Of a stretch of 64,000 nt of DNA, positions 35,472-45,056 are shown piece by piece (positions within the stretch are counted from its first letter, which is position 1; the number at the start of each line of letters is the position of its first letter). Under the pieces are notes generated by a model. The model was not told where the DNA came from, ran no database searches, and saw nothing but the letters and a program-made list of their open reading frames with translations. This DNA is from Rhizosphaericola sp047606825. Its GTDB lineage: Bacteria; Bacteroidota; Bacteroidia; Chitinophagales; Chitinophagaceae. The stretch lies in NCBI GenBank assembly GCA_047606825.1, contig JASGDY010000055.1, forward strand, positions 29,870 to 93,869, written 5' to 3'. Both the position numbers and the translations under genes were made by a program.

Positions 35472-36914
35472 ATGTCATTATTTAAATACGAATCAGAAGT
35501 AAGGGAACCGTTGGTAAAAGGTAACAAGACCTACCACCAGATTACGGAAGATATTATCAAACCTATCGAGGTAAAGCCTAGCAAACTTTGGTATGTAGGA
35601 TTTGTCATTGCCTTGATTTTACTGGGTTTTGGTGCATTGAGCGTTTACGAAGAAGTGGTGTATGGTATCGGACAATGGAACCTTAACAAGACCGTGGGTT
35701 GGGGATGGGACATTACCAACTTCGTGTGGTGGGTCGGTATCGGTCACGCGGGTACGCTGATTTCCGCCATCTTGTTGCTGTTCCGTCAAGGATGGCGTAC
35801 AGGTGTTAACCGTGCGGCGGAGGCCATGACCATCTTCGCTGTCATGTGTGCGGGCCAGTTTCCTATCTTCCACATGGGACGTGTATGGATGGCGATGTAC
35901 GTGCTGCCTTATCCCAATACCAGAGGTTCTTTGTGGCCCAATTTTGAGTCTCCTTTACTTTGGGACGTATTTGCGATTTCGACGTATTTCACGGTGTCTT
36001 TATTGTTTTGGTATTCTGGTCTGTTGCCGGATTTTGCGACGGTACGTGACCGTGCCAAAACCAAGCTCCGCAAGCTGTTATACGGTATCGCGGCATTTGG
36101 TTGGAGCGGTTCTACCAAGCACTGGCAGCGTCATGAAGCACTTTCATTGGTATTGGCAGGCCTGAGTACGCCGCTGGTACTTTCAGTACACACCATCGTA
36201 TCTTTTGACTTTGCGACATCCGTGATTCCGGGTTGGCACACTTCCATCTTCCCGCCTTATTTCGTTGCGGGTGCGGTGTTCTCCGGATTTGCGATGGTAC
36301 AGACATTGCTGTTGATGGTGCGCCACGTACTGGGTTTGCAGGAATATATCACGATGGGACACATCGAGGCGATGAACAAAGTCATCGTATTGACCGCTTC
36401 CATCGTAGGTTGTGCTTACTTGACAGAGTTGTTCATGGCGTGGTATTCCCAAAACAAATACGAAGGTTACGCTTTCTATTACAGCCGTGTCAACCTGTTC
36501 AGCCCTTATGGTTGGTCTTATTGGGGTATGATGAGTTGTAACGTAATCGTACCGCAGATATTCTGGTTTAGGAAACTGCGTCGCAATATCGTGTTGACGT
36601 TCTTCATGAGTATCTTGATCAACGTAGGTATGTGGTTCGAACGTTTTGTAATCATTGTTACTTCTATCTACCGAGACTATCTTCCCTCTTCCTGGACAGT
36701 ATATTATAGTCCTACGGTTTGGGAAATCGGGTTCTACCTAGGTACGTTTGGGTTGTTCTTCACATGCTTCTTCCTGTTCGCGAAATACTTCCCTGTTATT
36801 GCGGTTGCGGAAATCAAGTCTGTATTGAAGACGACGGGCGACAATTACCATGAGGTCATGAAACCGGCCGAACAGATGACGGCAGAGGAATTTGCCCACG
36901 AATACGCGCATTAG
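35472..36914 (+). CDS. actC: Alternative complex III subunit ActC (NrfD/PsrC-like)
   Basis: A 480-residue integral membrane protein with about 10 helices, probably the menaquinol-binding subunit. NrfD/PsrC features are visible: WWVGIGHAGTLISAILLLFR, AMTIFAVMCAGQFPIFHMGR and LVLSVHTIVSFDFA. LPYPNTRGSLWPNFESPLLW is a typical ActC loop. It sits between actB and actD. The charged C-terminus ends just before a copy of the dispersed A-rich repeat. Confidence 0.93.
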   Translation: MSLFKYESEVREPLVKGNKTYHQITEDIIKPIEVKPSKLWYVGFVIALILLGFGALSVYEEVVYGIGQWNLNKTVGWGWDITNFVWWVGIGHAGTLISAILLLFRQGWRTGVNRAAEAMTIFAVMCAGQFPIFHMGRVWMAMYVLPYPNTRGSLWPNFESPLLWDVFAISTYFTVSLLFWYSGLLPDFATVRDRAKTKLRKLLYGIAAFGWSGSTKHWQRHEALSLVLAGLSTPLVLSVHTIVSFDFATSVIPGWHTSIFPPYFVAGAVFSGFAMVQTLLLMVRHVLGLQEYITMGHIEAMNKVIVLTASIVGCAYLTELFMAWYSQNKYEGYAFYYSRVNLFSPYGWSYWGMMSCNVIVPQIFWFRKLRRNIVLTFFMSILINVGMWFERFVIIVTSIYRDYLPSSWTVYYSPTVWEIGFYLGTFGLFFTCFFLFAKYFPVIAVAEIKSVLKTTGDNYHEVMKPAEQMTAEEFAHEYAH

Positions 36915-36943
36915 GAAAGTGAAATGGCAAAAGGAGAAAATGC
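36915..36943 (+). repeat. Dispersed A-rich repeat, copy 3 (degenerate)
   Basis: GAAAGTGAAATGGCAAAAGG then AGAAAATGC, starting immediately after the actC stop. Similar in phase to the other copies but more diverged; TTAACGCAGC follows 15 nt later. Confidence 0.4.
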
Positions 36944-37013
36944 CCGGCGCCACATACTTAACGCAGCAAGGAATAGAAACAATTAAATAGTAGTAAGCTT
37001 AAAGCTTTTATAT

Positions 37014-37607
37014 ATGGCAAAAAAGAAATTTGTAGTAGCCTGTTACGATGATGACGATAAAGTGTTTCCGGCAATCAAAAAATGCAAGGAAGCGGGTTAT
37101 AAGATTCACGACGTATATACGCCCTTTCCGGTGCATGGGTTAGACCACGCTTTGGGAATGCGCGAGACCAGTTTGCATACTGCCGGTTTTATTTTTGGCA
37201 TTACCGGTACGACCACGGCATTGTCCTGCATGACTTGGATATTGACGAGCGACTGGCCGCAGATATATGGCGGTAAACCACATTTTGCATTGCCGGCGTT
37301 TATTCCCATCACGTTTGAGCTGACCGTATTGTTTGCGGCAGTGGGTATGGTGATGACGTTCATGTGGCTTTGCAAAATGGCTCCCGGTGTCAAAAAACAC
37401 ATTTTTGACATCCGTGCGACGGACGACCTTTTTGTCATGCCTGTCGAATGTACGAGCAAGACCAATGTCGAGGATTTGGAAGCATTCCTGCAAAGCACAG
37501 GCGCGAGCAAAGTCAACGTACAGGTTGCCGAAACAGAATGGTGGTGGGGGCGTTACGACGTGGACGACGAACCTTATTTGACCCACGACGTAGCAGTTGA
37601 GGCTTAA
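37014..37607 (+). CDS. actD: Alternative complex III subunit ActD (DUF3341)
   Basis: A 197-residue membrane subunit with the DUF3341 pattern. The N-terminal soluble part (FVVACYDDDDKVFPAIKKCK, VYTPFPVHGLDHALGM) is followed by two helices (about residues 59-80 and 96-123), then a soluble end. PFPVHGLD is the family signature. It probably has a structural role between ActC/F and the peripheral subunits. It lies 99 nt after actC. Confidence 0.92.
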   Translation: MAKKKFVVACYDDDDKVFPAIKKCKEAGYKIHDVYTPFPVHGLDHALGMRETSLHTAGFIFGITGTTTALSCMTWILTSDWPQIYGGKPHFALPAFIPITFELTVLFAAVGMVMTFMWLCKMAPGVKKHIFDIRATDDLFVMPVECTSKTNVEDLEAFLQSTGASKVNVQVAETEWWWGRYDVDDEPYLTHDVAVEA

Positions 37608-37659
37608 TTTTTAATTAGCGTTTTAGGTTATTACAATATAGTAGTATAATTATTTACTG

Positions 37660-38337
37660 ATGAAGAAATTTTCTGTAATAGCATTTTTAGGGTTGTCAAG
37701 CATGGCAATTGTAAGTTGCGGCGACAATAATCGCAAACCGCACAGGGTATATATGCCGGACATGTTTTACAGCCGTGCGTATGAAACGTATGCGGAACGT
37801 GACTCTACCGTGTTTACGGAGGATGAGAAAGATGCGGGAGACAAAATATTTTACAACAACAAGCCTGTTGGGGGTACCATCGCGCGGGGAGAAGACGCAC
37901 CTTTCCCTATCGCAAAGGATAAACCCGGCGATACGACCAACTATGTCGCTTCCAGAAGTGTTCCCAATCCAGAACCTGCCTTGGACAAGGCGGGAGAAGC
38001 CGAAGCAGAGCGTCTGTATCTGATATATTGCGGTATCTGCCATGGGGCGAAGCTGGATGGTGCAGGGGTGTTACACACTCGTAGTGACGGCAGTGAAGGT
38101 CCTTATGCCGCAGCTCCGAAAGATTTCCTCCATGATGCTAAAGTATTGAACATGCCTGATGGACAGATGTTCTATTCTGTTACTTACGGTTTCAACATGA
38201 TGGGTTCCTACGCTTCCCAACTGACCAGAAAACAGCGTTGGAACATCATCCACTACATCAAGAAAAAACAGGCTGAGGCCAATGCGCCTGCTGCCGCAGC
38301 GACTGGAGCGGACAGCACGGCTACGGCAGGTAAATAG
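37660..38337 (+). CDS. actE: Alternative complex III subunit ActE (mono-heme cytochrome c lipoprotein)
   Basis: A 225-residue lipoprotein cytochrome (signal with VSCGDN lipobox near residue 21). The heme motif CGICH is at 124-128, and the distal Met is probably in MPDGQMFYSVTYGFNMM. The Ala/Thr-rich tail is low-complexity. It accepts electrons from ActA/B and would pass them to the oxidase. The MPDMFYSRAYETY stretch is typical of Bacteroidota ActE. Confidence 0.9.
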   Translation: MKKFSVIAFLGLSSMAIVSCGDNNRKPHRVYMPDMFYSRAYETYAERDSTVFTEDEKDAGDKIFYNNKPVGGTIARGEDAPFPIAKDKPGDTTNYVASRSVPNPEPALDKAGEAEAERLYLIYCGICHGAKLDGAGVLHTRSDGSEGPYAAAPKDFLHDAKVLNMPDGQMFYSVTYGFNMMGSYASQLTRKQRWNIIHYIKKKQAEANAPAAAATGADSTATAGK

Positions 38338-38375
38338 TTATTGAAAAAAGAATATTCGATTATAAAAGAAATAGT

Positions 38376-39599
38376 ATGTCTTCATTGAAATTACAGTTCG
38401 AAGTACCATCCAAAATGAAAACCTGGTCTATAGGTTTGATTGTTGTGGGCCTGATTGCTATCATCTTGGGTTTTGTTACCAAAGGGTCGCATAAGGAAGA
38501 AAGCCACATCTTCTGGGGTACGCTGATGTATAACAGTGTTTTCTTTTTACTTATCTGTAATGCAGCCATGTTTTTCCTGTGCGCCTGTACGTTGGCGATG
38601 GGTGGCTGGCAGCAGAGTTTTAAGCGCGTAGCGGAAGCGATTTCTGCCATCGTGCCTATTTTCGGAACGATTACGGGCGTGTTGCTGATAGGCTTTGTGT
38701 TGACGGGCAACAGCCATATCTACGACTGGCTGGACAAGGATTTCGTGGCGCACCACCCGACCGTAAAAGGTAAGACAGGTTTTCTGAACCCTGCGTTCTT
38801 CATTTTCTGGACCGTCGTGACCATCCTGTTCTGGAGTATCTTGGGGAGAAGGATGCGTAAAATATCTTCCGAAGCAGACCAGGGTCCCATGGATTTTGAA
38901 ACCAGCAAACGTTATATCTTCCGCAACACCGTTTCCGCAGCGTTGTTCGTTGTTTGGTTTGCGTTGACGGTAGGTTCCGTTACGCCGTGGTTCTGGTTGA
39001 TGAGCATCGACGGTGGTTGGTACAGCACGATGTATAGCTGGTACACATTCGGTTCATCGTTTGTTTCTGGCGTTGCGTTGATTGTTTTGTTTGTCATCTA
39101 TCTTAAGAATAAAGGTTATCTGGAATATACTAACCAGGAACATCTGCACGATTTGGGTAAGTTCATGTTTGCGTTTTCCATTTTCTGGACTTATCTGTGG
39201 TTTGCACAATATATGTTGTTGTGGTATGCCAATATTCCCGAAGAAACCATCTATTTCAAACGCAGGATCCAGAGCGAGTTCAAAGGTGTGTTTTTCCTGA
39301 TGCTGGTTATCAATTTTGTCTGTCCTATACTGATTTTGATGACGCGTTCGGCGAAGAGGAACTATGCGATATTGACTTTTATGGCGGTGTTGATTATTTT
39401 CGGCCACTGGCTGGATTTTTACCAGATGGTTATGGCGAGTGTTTCGGAAGAACATATAACTTTGGGGTGGCTGGACTTTGGTACGGCGGCGTTCTATGTG
39501 GGCTTGATCATCTTCCTGGTCGGGAAAAATCTGGAGAAAAAACCATTAATACCTCTTTACCACCCATTCATCAAAGAAAGTATTGTACACCATACATAA
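38376..39599 (+). CDS. actF: Alternative complex III subunit ActF
   Basis: A 407-residue polytopic subunit (about 10 helices), a shortened relative of ActC without a clear quinol site. Conserved-looking stretches are LMYNSVFFLLICNAAMFFL, SHIYDWLDKDFVAHH, and FAFSIFWTYLWFAQYMLLWY. It is the last act gene; coxB follows after 69 nt, so complex III and the oxidase are likely co-transcribed and may form a supercomplex. Confidence 0.9.
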   Translation: MSSLKLQFEVPSKMKTWSIGLIVVGLIAIILGFVTKGSHKEESHIFWGTLMYNSVFFLLICNAAMFFLCACTLAMGGWQQSFKRVAEAISAIVPIFGTITGVLLIGFVLTGNSHIYDWLDKDFVAHHPTVKGKTGFLNPAFFIFWTVVTILFWSILGRRMRKISSEADQGPMDFETSKRYIFRNTVSAALFVVWFALTVGSVTPWFWLMSIDGGWYSTMYSWYTFGSSFVSGVALIVLFVIYLKNKGYLEYTNQEHLHDLGKFMFAFSIFWTYLWFAQYMLLWYANIPEETIYFKRRIQSEFKGVFFLMLVINFVCPILILMTRSAKRNYAILTFMAVLIIFGHWLDFYQMVMASVSEEHITLGWLDFGTAAFYVGLIIFLVGKNLEKKPLIPLYHPFIKESIVHHT

Positions 39600-39668
39600 T
39601 CTAGGATTTACGGTCATATAAGAGATAGGTATTTTAGTCATAATATTATAAGATAAATTTTATTATTC

Positions 39669-40730
39669 ATGTGGTTGTCTATTGCAGTTATTTTATTGAT
39701 TTTATTGGTGATTTTCCAAATCTCCAAAGCCAGTGAATATGTCGCGGTGCTACGTGGCAAGGACAAGGCGTTTAAGCAAAGCAACAAAGTCAATGGCTTT
39801 TTGATGGTTACCTTTCTCGTGCTGGGACTGATAGGTGTGTACTGGTGCAACAAGATCCTGTACCCCAAGACCAACCTGCACTTAGGTTCATCCAGCGTGG
39901 AAGGTGAACATGTAGACACCATCTTGTGGATTTCGATTTGGCTGACCGGATTTGTCTTTGTTGTAACGCAGATTCTTCTTTTTTGGTTTGCATTTAAATA
40001 CCAGTACAAGGAAGGGAAAAAGGCGTATTTCTATCCGCACAACAGTAAGCTCGAAGTCGTGTGGACGACGGTTCCTACCATCGTATTGGCGATATTGATT
40101 GTGTTTGGTCTTCGTTCTTGGGCGTTGTTCACGGGGGATGCACCCAAAAATGCTTTGCAGATAGAGGTAACGGGTAAACAGTTTGGCTGGATTTTCCGTT
40201 ATCCAGGTAAGGATGGTGTTTTCGGGAAAAAATATTTCAAGAATATCGATGATGCCAACAATCCTTTGGGACTTGTTTGGAAGGACAACGACTCCTTGGG
40301 ACAGACAGGTGATCCAGCAGCAAAAGATGACATTATAGCGCAGTCGACAGTCTATATTGTCAAAAACAAACCAGTTAAGTTCATCATCAATTCCCGCGAC
40401 GTTATCCACGATTTTGGTCTGTCTTGGTTTAGGATGAAGATGGACGCCGTTCCAGGGACTCCGACAACGTTGTGGTTCACGCCGAAATACACAACAAAAG
40501 AAATGATAGAAAGGACTGGTAATCCTAACTTTGCCTACGATATTTCCTGTGACCAGTTGTGCGGTAATGGCCACTATTCCATGAAGGGAACCATCATGGT
40601 GGTTACACAGGCAGAATATGATGCTTGGTTGGCAAAACAGACTTCGGCGTATGCCACTGCATTCCCAGAAGCTGTAGCGGTCGCACCCGCAGCACCTGTG
40701 GCAAATGATTCCGCCAAAATCGGTAAATAA
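39669..40730 (+). CDS. coxB: Cytochrome c oxidase subunit II
   Basis: CuA-carrying subunit of 353 residues. There are four hydrophobic segments: two extra N-terminal ones (about 1-20, 38-60) and the usual hairpin (77-105, 123-143). CuA ligands are His247 (IHDFGLSW) and C294-D-Q-L-C298-G-N-G-H302-Y-S-M305. The position between the two Cys is normally Glu (CxELCG), whose side chain helps bind Mg in well-studied oxidases; here it is Gln296. No cytochrome c domain is fused at the C-terminus, which instead is Ala/Pro-rich. Confidence 0.93.
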   Translation: MWLSIAVILLILLVIFQISKASEYVAVLRGKDKAFKQSNKVNGFLMVTFLVLGLIGVYWCNKILYPKTNLHLGSSSVEGEHVDTILWISIWLTGFVFVVTQILLFWFAFKYQYKEGKKAYFYPHNSKLEVVWTTVPTIVLAILIVFGLRSWALFTGDAPKNALQIEVTGKQFGWIFRYPGKDGVFGKKYFKNIDDANNPLGLVWKDNDSLGQTGDPAAKDDIIAQSTVYIVKNKPVKFIINSRDVIHDFGLSWFRMKMDAVPGTPTTLWFTPKYTTKEMIERTGNPNFAYDISCDQLCGNGHYSMKGTIMVVTQAEYDAWLAKQTSAYATAFPEAVAVAPAAPVANDSAKIGK

Positions 40731-40781
40731 GACATTGGTTTGAATTTATTTTTAAGATAGTTATTATTAAAGGGTCTAAGT

Positions 40782-42605
40782 ATGAGTAACGAGTTGGTTT
40801 TACATAGCGATGTGGATGCGATAAACGAGGAATTTTTGCATCATGCACATGCTCATGGTCATGAACACCATCAGCCGTTTATCACAAAGTATATTTTTAG
40901 CATGGATCACAAGATGATTGCTAAACAATACTTGCTGAGTGGTATCTTTTGGGCGATTATTGGTGGGTTACTTTCTGTTGTTTTCCGTTTGCAGCTAGGT
41001 TTTCCTGATCAGTCGTTTCCTATTTTGGAAGATTTGCTGGGCAAGAAATGGGCGCCGGGCGGGCATATAACCGCAGATGCTTATTATGCTTTGATTACGA
41101 TACATGGTACCGTGATGGTATTTTTTGTATTGACAGGAGGTCTTAGTGGTACTTTTGCCAACTTTTTGATTCCTCTGCAGATAGGTGCGCGCGATATGGC
41201 GTCTCCCATGATGAACATGCTGAGCTATTGGTTCTTCTTCCTGGGCGGTGTGTTTATGTTGTGTTCCCTGTTTTTGGAAACTGGTCCTTTTTCGGGCGGC
41301 TGGCAGGCATATCCTCCATTGAGTGCATTGGCAGACGCGTCCAAAGGTTCGGGCGCGGGCATGGATTATTGGATGATTTCGCTGGTATTGTTTGTGGTTT
41401 CCCAACTTTTGGGCGGTTTGAATTATATATCTACGGTACTTAACTTGCGGACTAAAGGTATGTCCATGACGCGGTTGCCATTGACTGTATGGTCATTGAT
41501 GTTGCAGGCTGTGTTGGGCGTGTTGTCCTTCCCGGTATTGACCGCAGGTTTTGTCTTGTTGATATTTGACCGCCATTTTGGGACGAGCTTTTATCTTTCG
41601 GATATATTTGTCAACGGTGTTGGTGCACTTTCGCATGAAGGTGGCAACGCCATTCTTTACCAGCATTTGTTCTGGTTCTTGGGACACCCCGAAGTGTACA
41701 TCGTTATTCTTCCGGCGATGGGGCTGGTATCGGAAGTGATGTCGGTCAATGCACGTAAACCCATCTTTGGTTATACGGCGATGATTGGTTCCATGTTTGC
41801 GATTGTTGTATTGGCGTTCTTGGTATGGGCGCACCACATGTTCGTTACTGGTCTTAATCCGTTCCTCGGTTCGATATTCGTCTTGTTGACATTGTTGATT
41901 GCGATACCTTCGGCTATCAAGGCCTTCAACTGGATTACAACGTTATGGCGGGGCAATAATATCTTCCGTCCGGGTATGTTGTTTGCGATTGGTTTTGTAA
42001 GCCTGTTTATCTCCGGTGGTTTGACGGGTATTTTCTTGGGAAATGCAGCCATCGATATCCATCTTCATGATACGTATTTTGTGATTGCGCACTTTCACTT
42101 GGTAATGGGTGTTGCGGCTTTCTTTGGAATGTTCTGCGGCGTTTACCACTGGTATCCCAAGATGTTTGGTCGTTACATGAACAATACGCTAGGTGACATC
42201 CATTTCTGGGTTACGTTGATCGGTGCGTACTGTATCTTCTGGCCTATGTACTATGAAGGTCTGGCCGGTATGCCACGTCGCTATTACCAGTATGATACTT
42301 GGGAGTCGTTCAAGCAGTTTGCCGAGTTGAACAAGTTCATCAGCATTGCGGCTATCGTTACGTTCTTTGCCCAGTTCTTGTTTGTGTTCAACTTCTTCTA
42401 TTCCATGTACAAAGGACGAAAAGTAAGGGAGCAGAATCCTTACCACTCCAATACTCTGGAATGGACGACGCCGATCGTACCTGGACATGGCAACTGGGAA
42501 GGTGAAATTCCTGAAGTGCACAGATGGCCTTACGATTACAACAAGGATGGCCGCGAGTACGTCACACAGGTGACACCTGTTGCGGAGGGTGAAGAAATCC
42601 ATTAG
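40782..42605 (+). CDS. coxA: Cytochrome c oxidase subunit I
   Basis: Catalytic heme-copper subunit of 607 residues with 12 helices. The residues expected are present. Heme a is bound by His108 (TIHGTVM) and His439, heme a3 by His437 (IAHFHLVMG). CuB is bound by His302 (HPEVY, with the cross-linked Tyr306), His351 and His352 (WAHHMF). The Tyr in HPEVY marks an A-type enzyme. An N-terminal His-rich lead (HHAHAHGHEHHQ, about residues 21-32) is unusual and could bind metal. It follows coxB by 51 nt. Confidence 0.96.
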   Translation: MSNELVLHSDVDAINEEFLHHAHAHGHEHHQPFITKYIFSMDHKMIAKQYLLSGIFWAIIGGLLSVVFRLQLGFPDQSFPILEDLLGKKWAPGGHITADAYYALITIHGTVMVFFVLTGGLSGTFANFLIPLQIGARDMASPMMNMLSYWFFFLGGVFMLCSLFLETGPFSGGWQAYPPLSALADASKGSGAGMDYWMISLVLFVVSQLLGGLNYISTVLNLRTKGMSMTRLPLTVWSLMLQAVLGVLSFPVLTAGFVLLIFDRHFGTSFYLSDIFVNGVGALSHEGGNAILYQHLFWFLGHPEVYIVILPAMGLVSEVMSVNARKPIFGYTAMIGSMFAIVVLAFLVWAHHMFVTGLNPFLGSIFVLLTLLIAIPSAIKAFNWITTLWRGNNIFRPGMLFAIGFVSLFISGGLTGIFLGNAAIDIHLHDTYFVIAHFHLVMGVAAFFGMFCGVYHWYPKMFGRYMNNTLGDIHFWVTLIGAYCIFWPMYYEGLAGMPRRYYQYDTWESFKQFAELNKFISIAAIVTFFAQFLFVFNFFYSMYKGRKVREQNPYHSNTLEWTTPIVPGHGNWEGEIPEVHRWPYDYNKDGREYVTQVTPVAEGEEIH

Positions 42606-42632
42606 TATAAAAACATTTTTTATAACGAGTTC

Positions 42633-42665
42633 TTTGATAGGTATTTGAAATAGATAATATCTTTG
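42633..42665 (+). promoter_or_regulatory. Bacteroidota-type promoter of ctaB
   Basis: TTTG at 42633-42636, 21 nt, TATCTTTG at 42658-42665. This is a full match to the pattern, so ctaB and the genes after it can be transcribed apart from the act-cox operon. Confidence 0.65.
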
Positions 42666-42709
42666 ACCGGTCAACAGTTATTGGTATATTTCAAATAAAG
42701 CACTTACAA

Positions 42710-43657
42710 TTGGAAAACTTAAAGTCAAACGCGTCATCATCATTCAATCTTTCGCTCAAAGTCAGGGATTACATGGTTTTGATGAAGTTTACTTTAAGTT
42801 TTACGGTGGTTTTTACCTGTGTAATATGCTATTTGTTGGCGCCCAATATTGTGTTTGACCTCAAGATGGTACTGGTACTGTTTGTTGCGGGCATGCTGGT
42901 GACGGGTAGCGCGAGTGCCATCAACCAGGTCGTGGAAAGGGACACCGACGCGCAGATGAAGCGCACGGCAGATCGTCCTGTGGCGAGCGGGCGTATTTCA
43001 CCGACTACGGCGAGCGTTTTTGCAGGGATTGTCGGAGTGGTAGGTGTGTTTTTGATGTACTATTATTTCAACCTCAATTCCGCTTTGCTGTCGGCGTTCA
43101 GTCTGTTTTTCTATGCCTTTGTCTATACACCGCTCAAAAAAGTGGGTTCCATTGCGGTATTGGCGGGTGCTTTGCCTGGTGGTCTTCCTTGTCTGATTGG
43201 TTGGGTTGCGGGGACGGATCTGGTTTCGCCTTTCAGCTATATCCATGTCGGGGACAAGGAGGTTTCCAATTTGGCTGGTTGGGTGTTGTTTGGGATTCAG
43301 TTCCTTTGGCAGTTTCCGCATTTCTGGGCGATTGCCTGGGTGGCACATAGCGATTATTCGCGTGTGGGATTCAAACTGCTTCCATCGGACAAAGGACCGA
43401 CAAAGTTTACTGCCGTGCAGACGGTGATGTACAGCGTAGTGATGTTGCCAGTGTGTGTGGTTCCATACTTTTTGGGCCTGACAGGTGTTGTGAGTTTGGT
43501 GATTGTGGTGTTGGCCAATATATTTTTGATTACGCAGTGTGTGCGCTTGTATCTCCAGATGGATGTCAAGGCCGCGAGGAGAGTGATGTTTAGTTCTTAT
43601 ATTTATTTACCAGTGGTGTTCTTGGCGCTTTTGGCGGATAAGATACATTTTATATAA
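42710..43657 (+). CDS. ctaB: Protoheme IX farnesyltransferase (heme O synthase)
   Basis: Membrane prenyltransferase that makes heme O for the oxidase, 315 residues with about 8 helices. The Asp-rich active site is NQVVERDTDAQMKRTADRP, and the second region is YTPLKKVGSIAVLAGALPG. The start is probably the TTG at 42710: the family begins near KVRDYMVLMKF and the first ATG (42773) would cut into that stretch. It precedes the subunit III genes. Confidence 0.92.
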   Translation: MENLKSNASSSFNLSLKVRDYMVLMKFTLSFTVVFTCVICYLLAPNIVFDLKMVLVLFVAGMLVTGSASAINQVVERDTDAQMKRTADRPVASGRISPTTASVFAGIVGVVGVFLMYYYFNLNSALLSAFSLFFYAFVYTPLKKVGSIAVLAGALPGGLPCLIGWVAGTDLVSPFSYIHVGDKEVSNLAGWVLFGIQFLWQFPHFWAIAWVAHSDYSRVGFKLLPSDKGPTKFTAVQTVMYSVVMLPVCVVPYFLGLTGVVSLVIVVLANIFLITQCVRLYLQMDVKAARRVMFSSYIYLPVVFLALLADKIHFI

Positions 43658-43660
43658 GTA

Positions 43661-43688
43661 AAAAGTAAAAAGGCAAAAGTGGAAAGCG
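43661..43688 (+). repeat. Dispersed A-rich repeat, copy 4
   Basis: AAAAGTAAAAAGGCAAAAGT then GGAAAGCG, starting 3 nt after the ctaB stop. The first 19 bases match reversed copy 5 (45681) almost exactly. Confidence 0.6.
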
Positions 43689-43733
43689 ATAGCACGGATT
43701 GCCTTTATACCTTACTTAAAATAGTTTTTTACA

Positions 43734-44309
43734 ATGATTATGGTCGCAAAATCAGGCAATGACGGGCGGATGCACCCCCATAAGTTTACGTTGTGGGTGG
43801 GCATAGCGAGTATTTGTATGATGTTTGCCGGTTTGACAAGTGCCTATTTGGTCAAAAGGGCACAGAGTAACTGGTTAGAGTTTTCGTTACCGCATGAATT
43901 TTGGTTTTCGACCATTGTCATATTGACGAGTAGCCTGACGATGTTCTTGGCGGTAAAGGCCTTCAAGGCGAGGGAAAGGAAACGCTATCGTCTGTTGATG
44001 ACATTGACTTGTGTGCTGGGACTGTTGTTTGGCTGGTGTCAATGGCTGGGTTTTCAGGATTTGTCAAGCCGTGGAGTCCAGATATTTGGCAATGGGAGCA
44101 ATCCTGCAGCGTCGTTTTTGGGTGTGATTGTGGGTTTGCATTTTCTCCATGTGTTCGGTGGGATTGTCGCCTTGGTCATCACCGCGCTGCGTGCCTACAA
44201 CAGAAAGGTAAAAAGCTACGATGCCACGCCTGTAGAGGTCGTTGCGATTTATTGGCATTTTGTCGATATTCTGTGGCTGTACCTGTTTGTGTTTTTTGCG
44301 ATTATTTAA
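43734..44309 (+). CDS. Cytochrome c oxidase subunit III-like protein (first copy)
   Basis: A 191-residue membrane protein with five hydrophobic segments. HPHKFTLWVGIASICMMFAG, LQQ-free LGVIVGLHFLHVFGGIVALV and YWHFVDILWLYLFVFF are subunit III patterns (the LHxxHV and YWHFVD signatures). It is shorter than classic subunit III. Two tandem subunit III-family genes are usual in Bacteroidota oxidase loci. It is probably part of the oxidase, assisting O2 access and stability. Confidence 0.88.
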   Translation: MIMVAKSGNDGRMHPHKFTLWVGIASICMMFAGLTSAYLVKRAQSNWLEFSLPHEFWFSTIVILTSSLTMFLAVKAFKARERKRYRLLMTLTCVLGLLFGWCQWLGFQDLSSRGVQIFGNGSNPAASFLGVIVGLHFLHVFGGIVALVITALRAYNRKVKSYDATPVEVVAIYWHFVDILWLYLFVFFAII

Positions 44310-44340
44310 AAGTTTTTAGTTTAGAAAATTAATAGTGAAT

Positions 44341-45015
44341 ATGTCAACTTCAACAGTTTCCGGTAAGATCAAATGGTGGGGCGGTCGTATCAGCCCTGCG
44401 AACGTTGAGTATGGAAAATTAATGATGTGGTTTTTCCTGCTGAGCGACGCATTGACATTCGGAGCATTTTTGATTTCTTATGGTACGACACGTTTTGCCA
44501 CTGCGGGATGGCCTGACCCTAACAAGGTGTTTAACTCCGTGCCCGGTGTTGAAGGCAAGTACCCTTTGGTGTTTGTAAGTATCATGACATTTATATTGAT
44601 TATCAGCTCGGTGACGATGGTATTGGCAGTGCAGGCCGGTCAAGAGCATAACCGTAAATCTGTCGTCAGGAACTTGATTTATACAATTATAGGTGGGCTG
44701 TTCTTTGTAGGTTGCCAGGCAATCGAATGGACGCACCTGCACCACGAAGGCGCGTGGTGGGGACGTAATCCATTCCCTAATGCCAACGGAACGGTCGCTT
44801 CGCCCAATTTCACCAATTATTTCTTTACGATTACAGGGTTTCATGGTTTCCACGTTTCCACGGGTATATTGATCAACATCATCATGCTGATAATGACCCT
44901 GTGCGGCACGTTCGACAAAAGGAAATCCTATCTGATGATTGAAAAGGCTGGCTTGTACTGGCACTTTGTGGATTTGGTCTGGGTATTTGTATTTGCCCTT
45001 TTCTACCTTGTATAA
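44341..45015 (+). CDS. ctaE: Cytochrome c oxidase subunit III (second copy)
   Basis: A 224-residue membrane protein. KLMMWFFLLSDALTFGAFLI, EWTHLHHEGAWW, ITGFHGFHVSTGILINIIML and YWHFVDLVWVFVFALFYL are clear subunit III signatures. ATG 44341 is preferred; a GTG at 44335 adds two codons. It differs from the first copy by the HLHHEGAWWG loop, closer to classic CoxC. It follows the first copy by 31 nt. Confidence 0.92.
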   Translation: MSTSTVSGKIKWWGGRISPANVEYGKLMMWFFLLSDALTFGAFLISYGTTRFATAGWPDPNKVFNSVPGVEGKYPLVFVSIMTFILIISSVTMVLAVQAGQEHNRKSVVRNLIYTIIGGLFFVGCQAIEWTHLHHEGAWWGRNPFPNANGTVASPNFTNYFFTITGFHGFHVSTGILINIIMLIMTLCGTFDKRKSYLMIEKAGLYWHFVDLVWVFVFALFYLV

Positions 45016-45056
45016 TTTTTGTCAACTAATTATTTTACTTTATCAACGATATTTTT

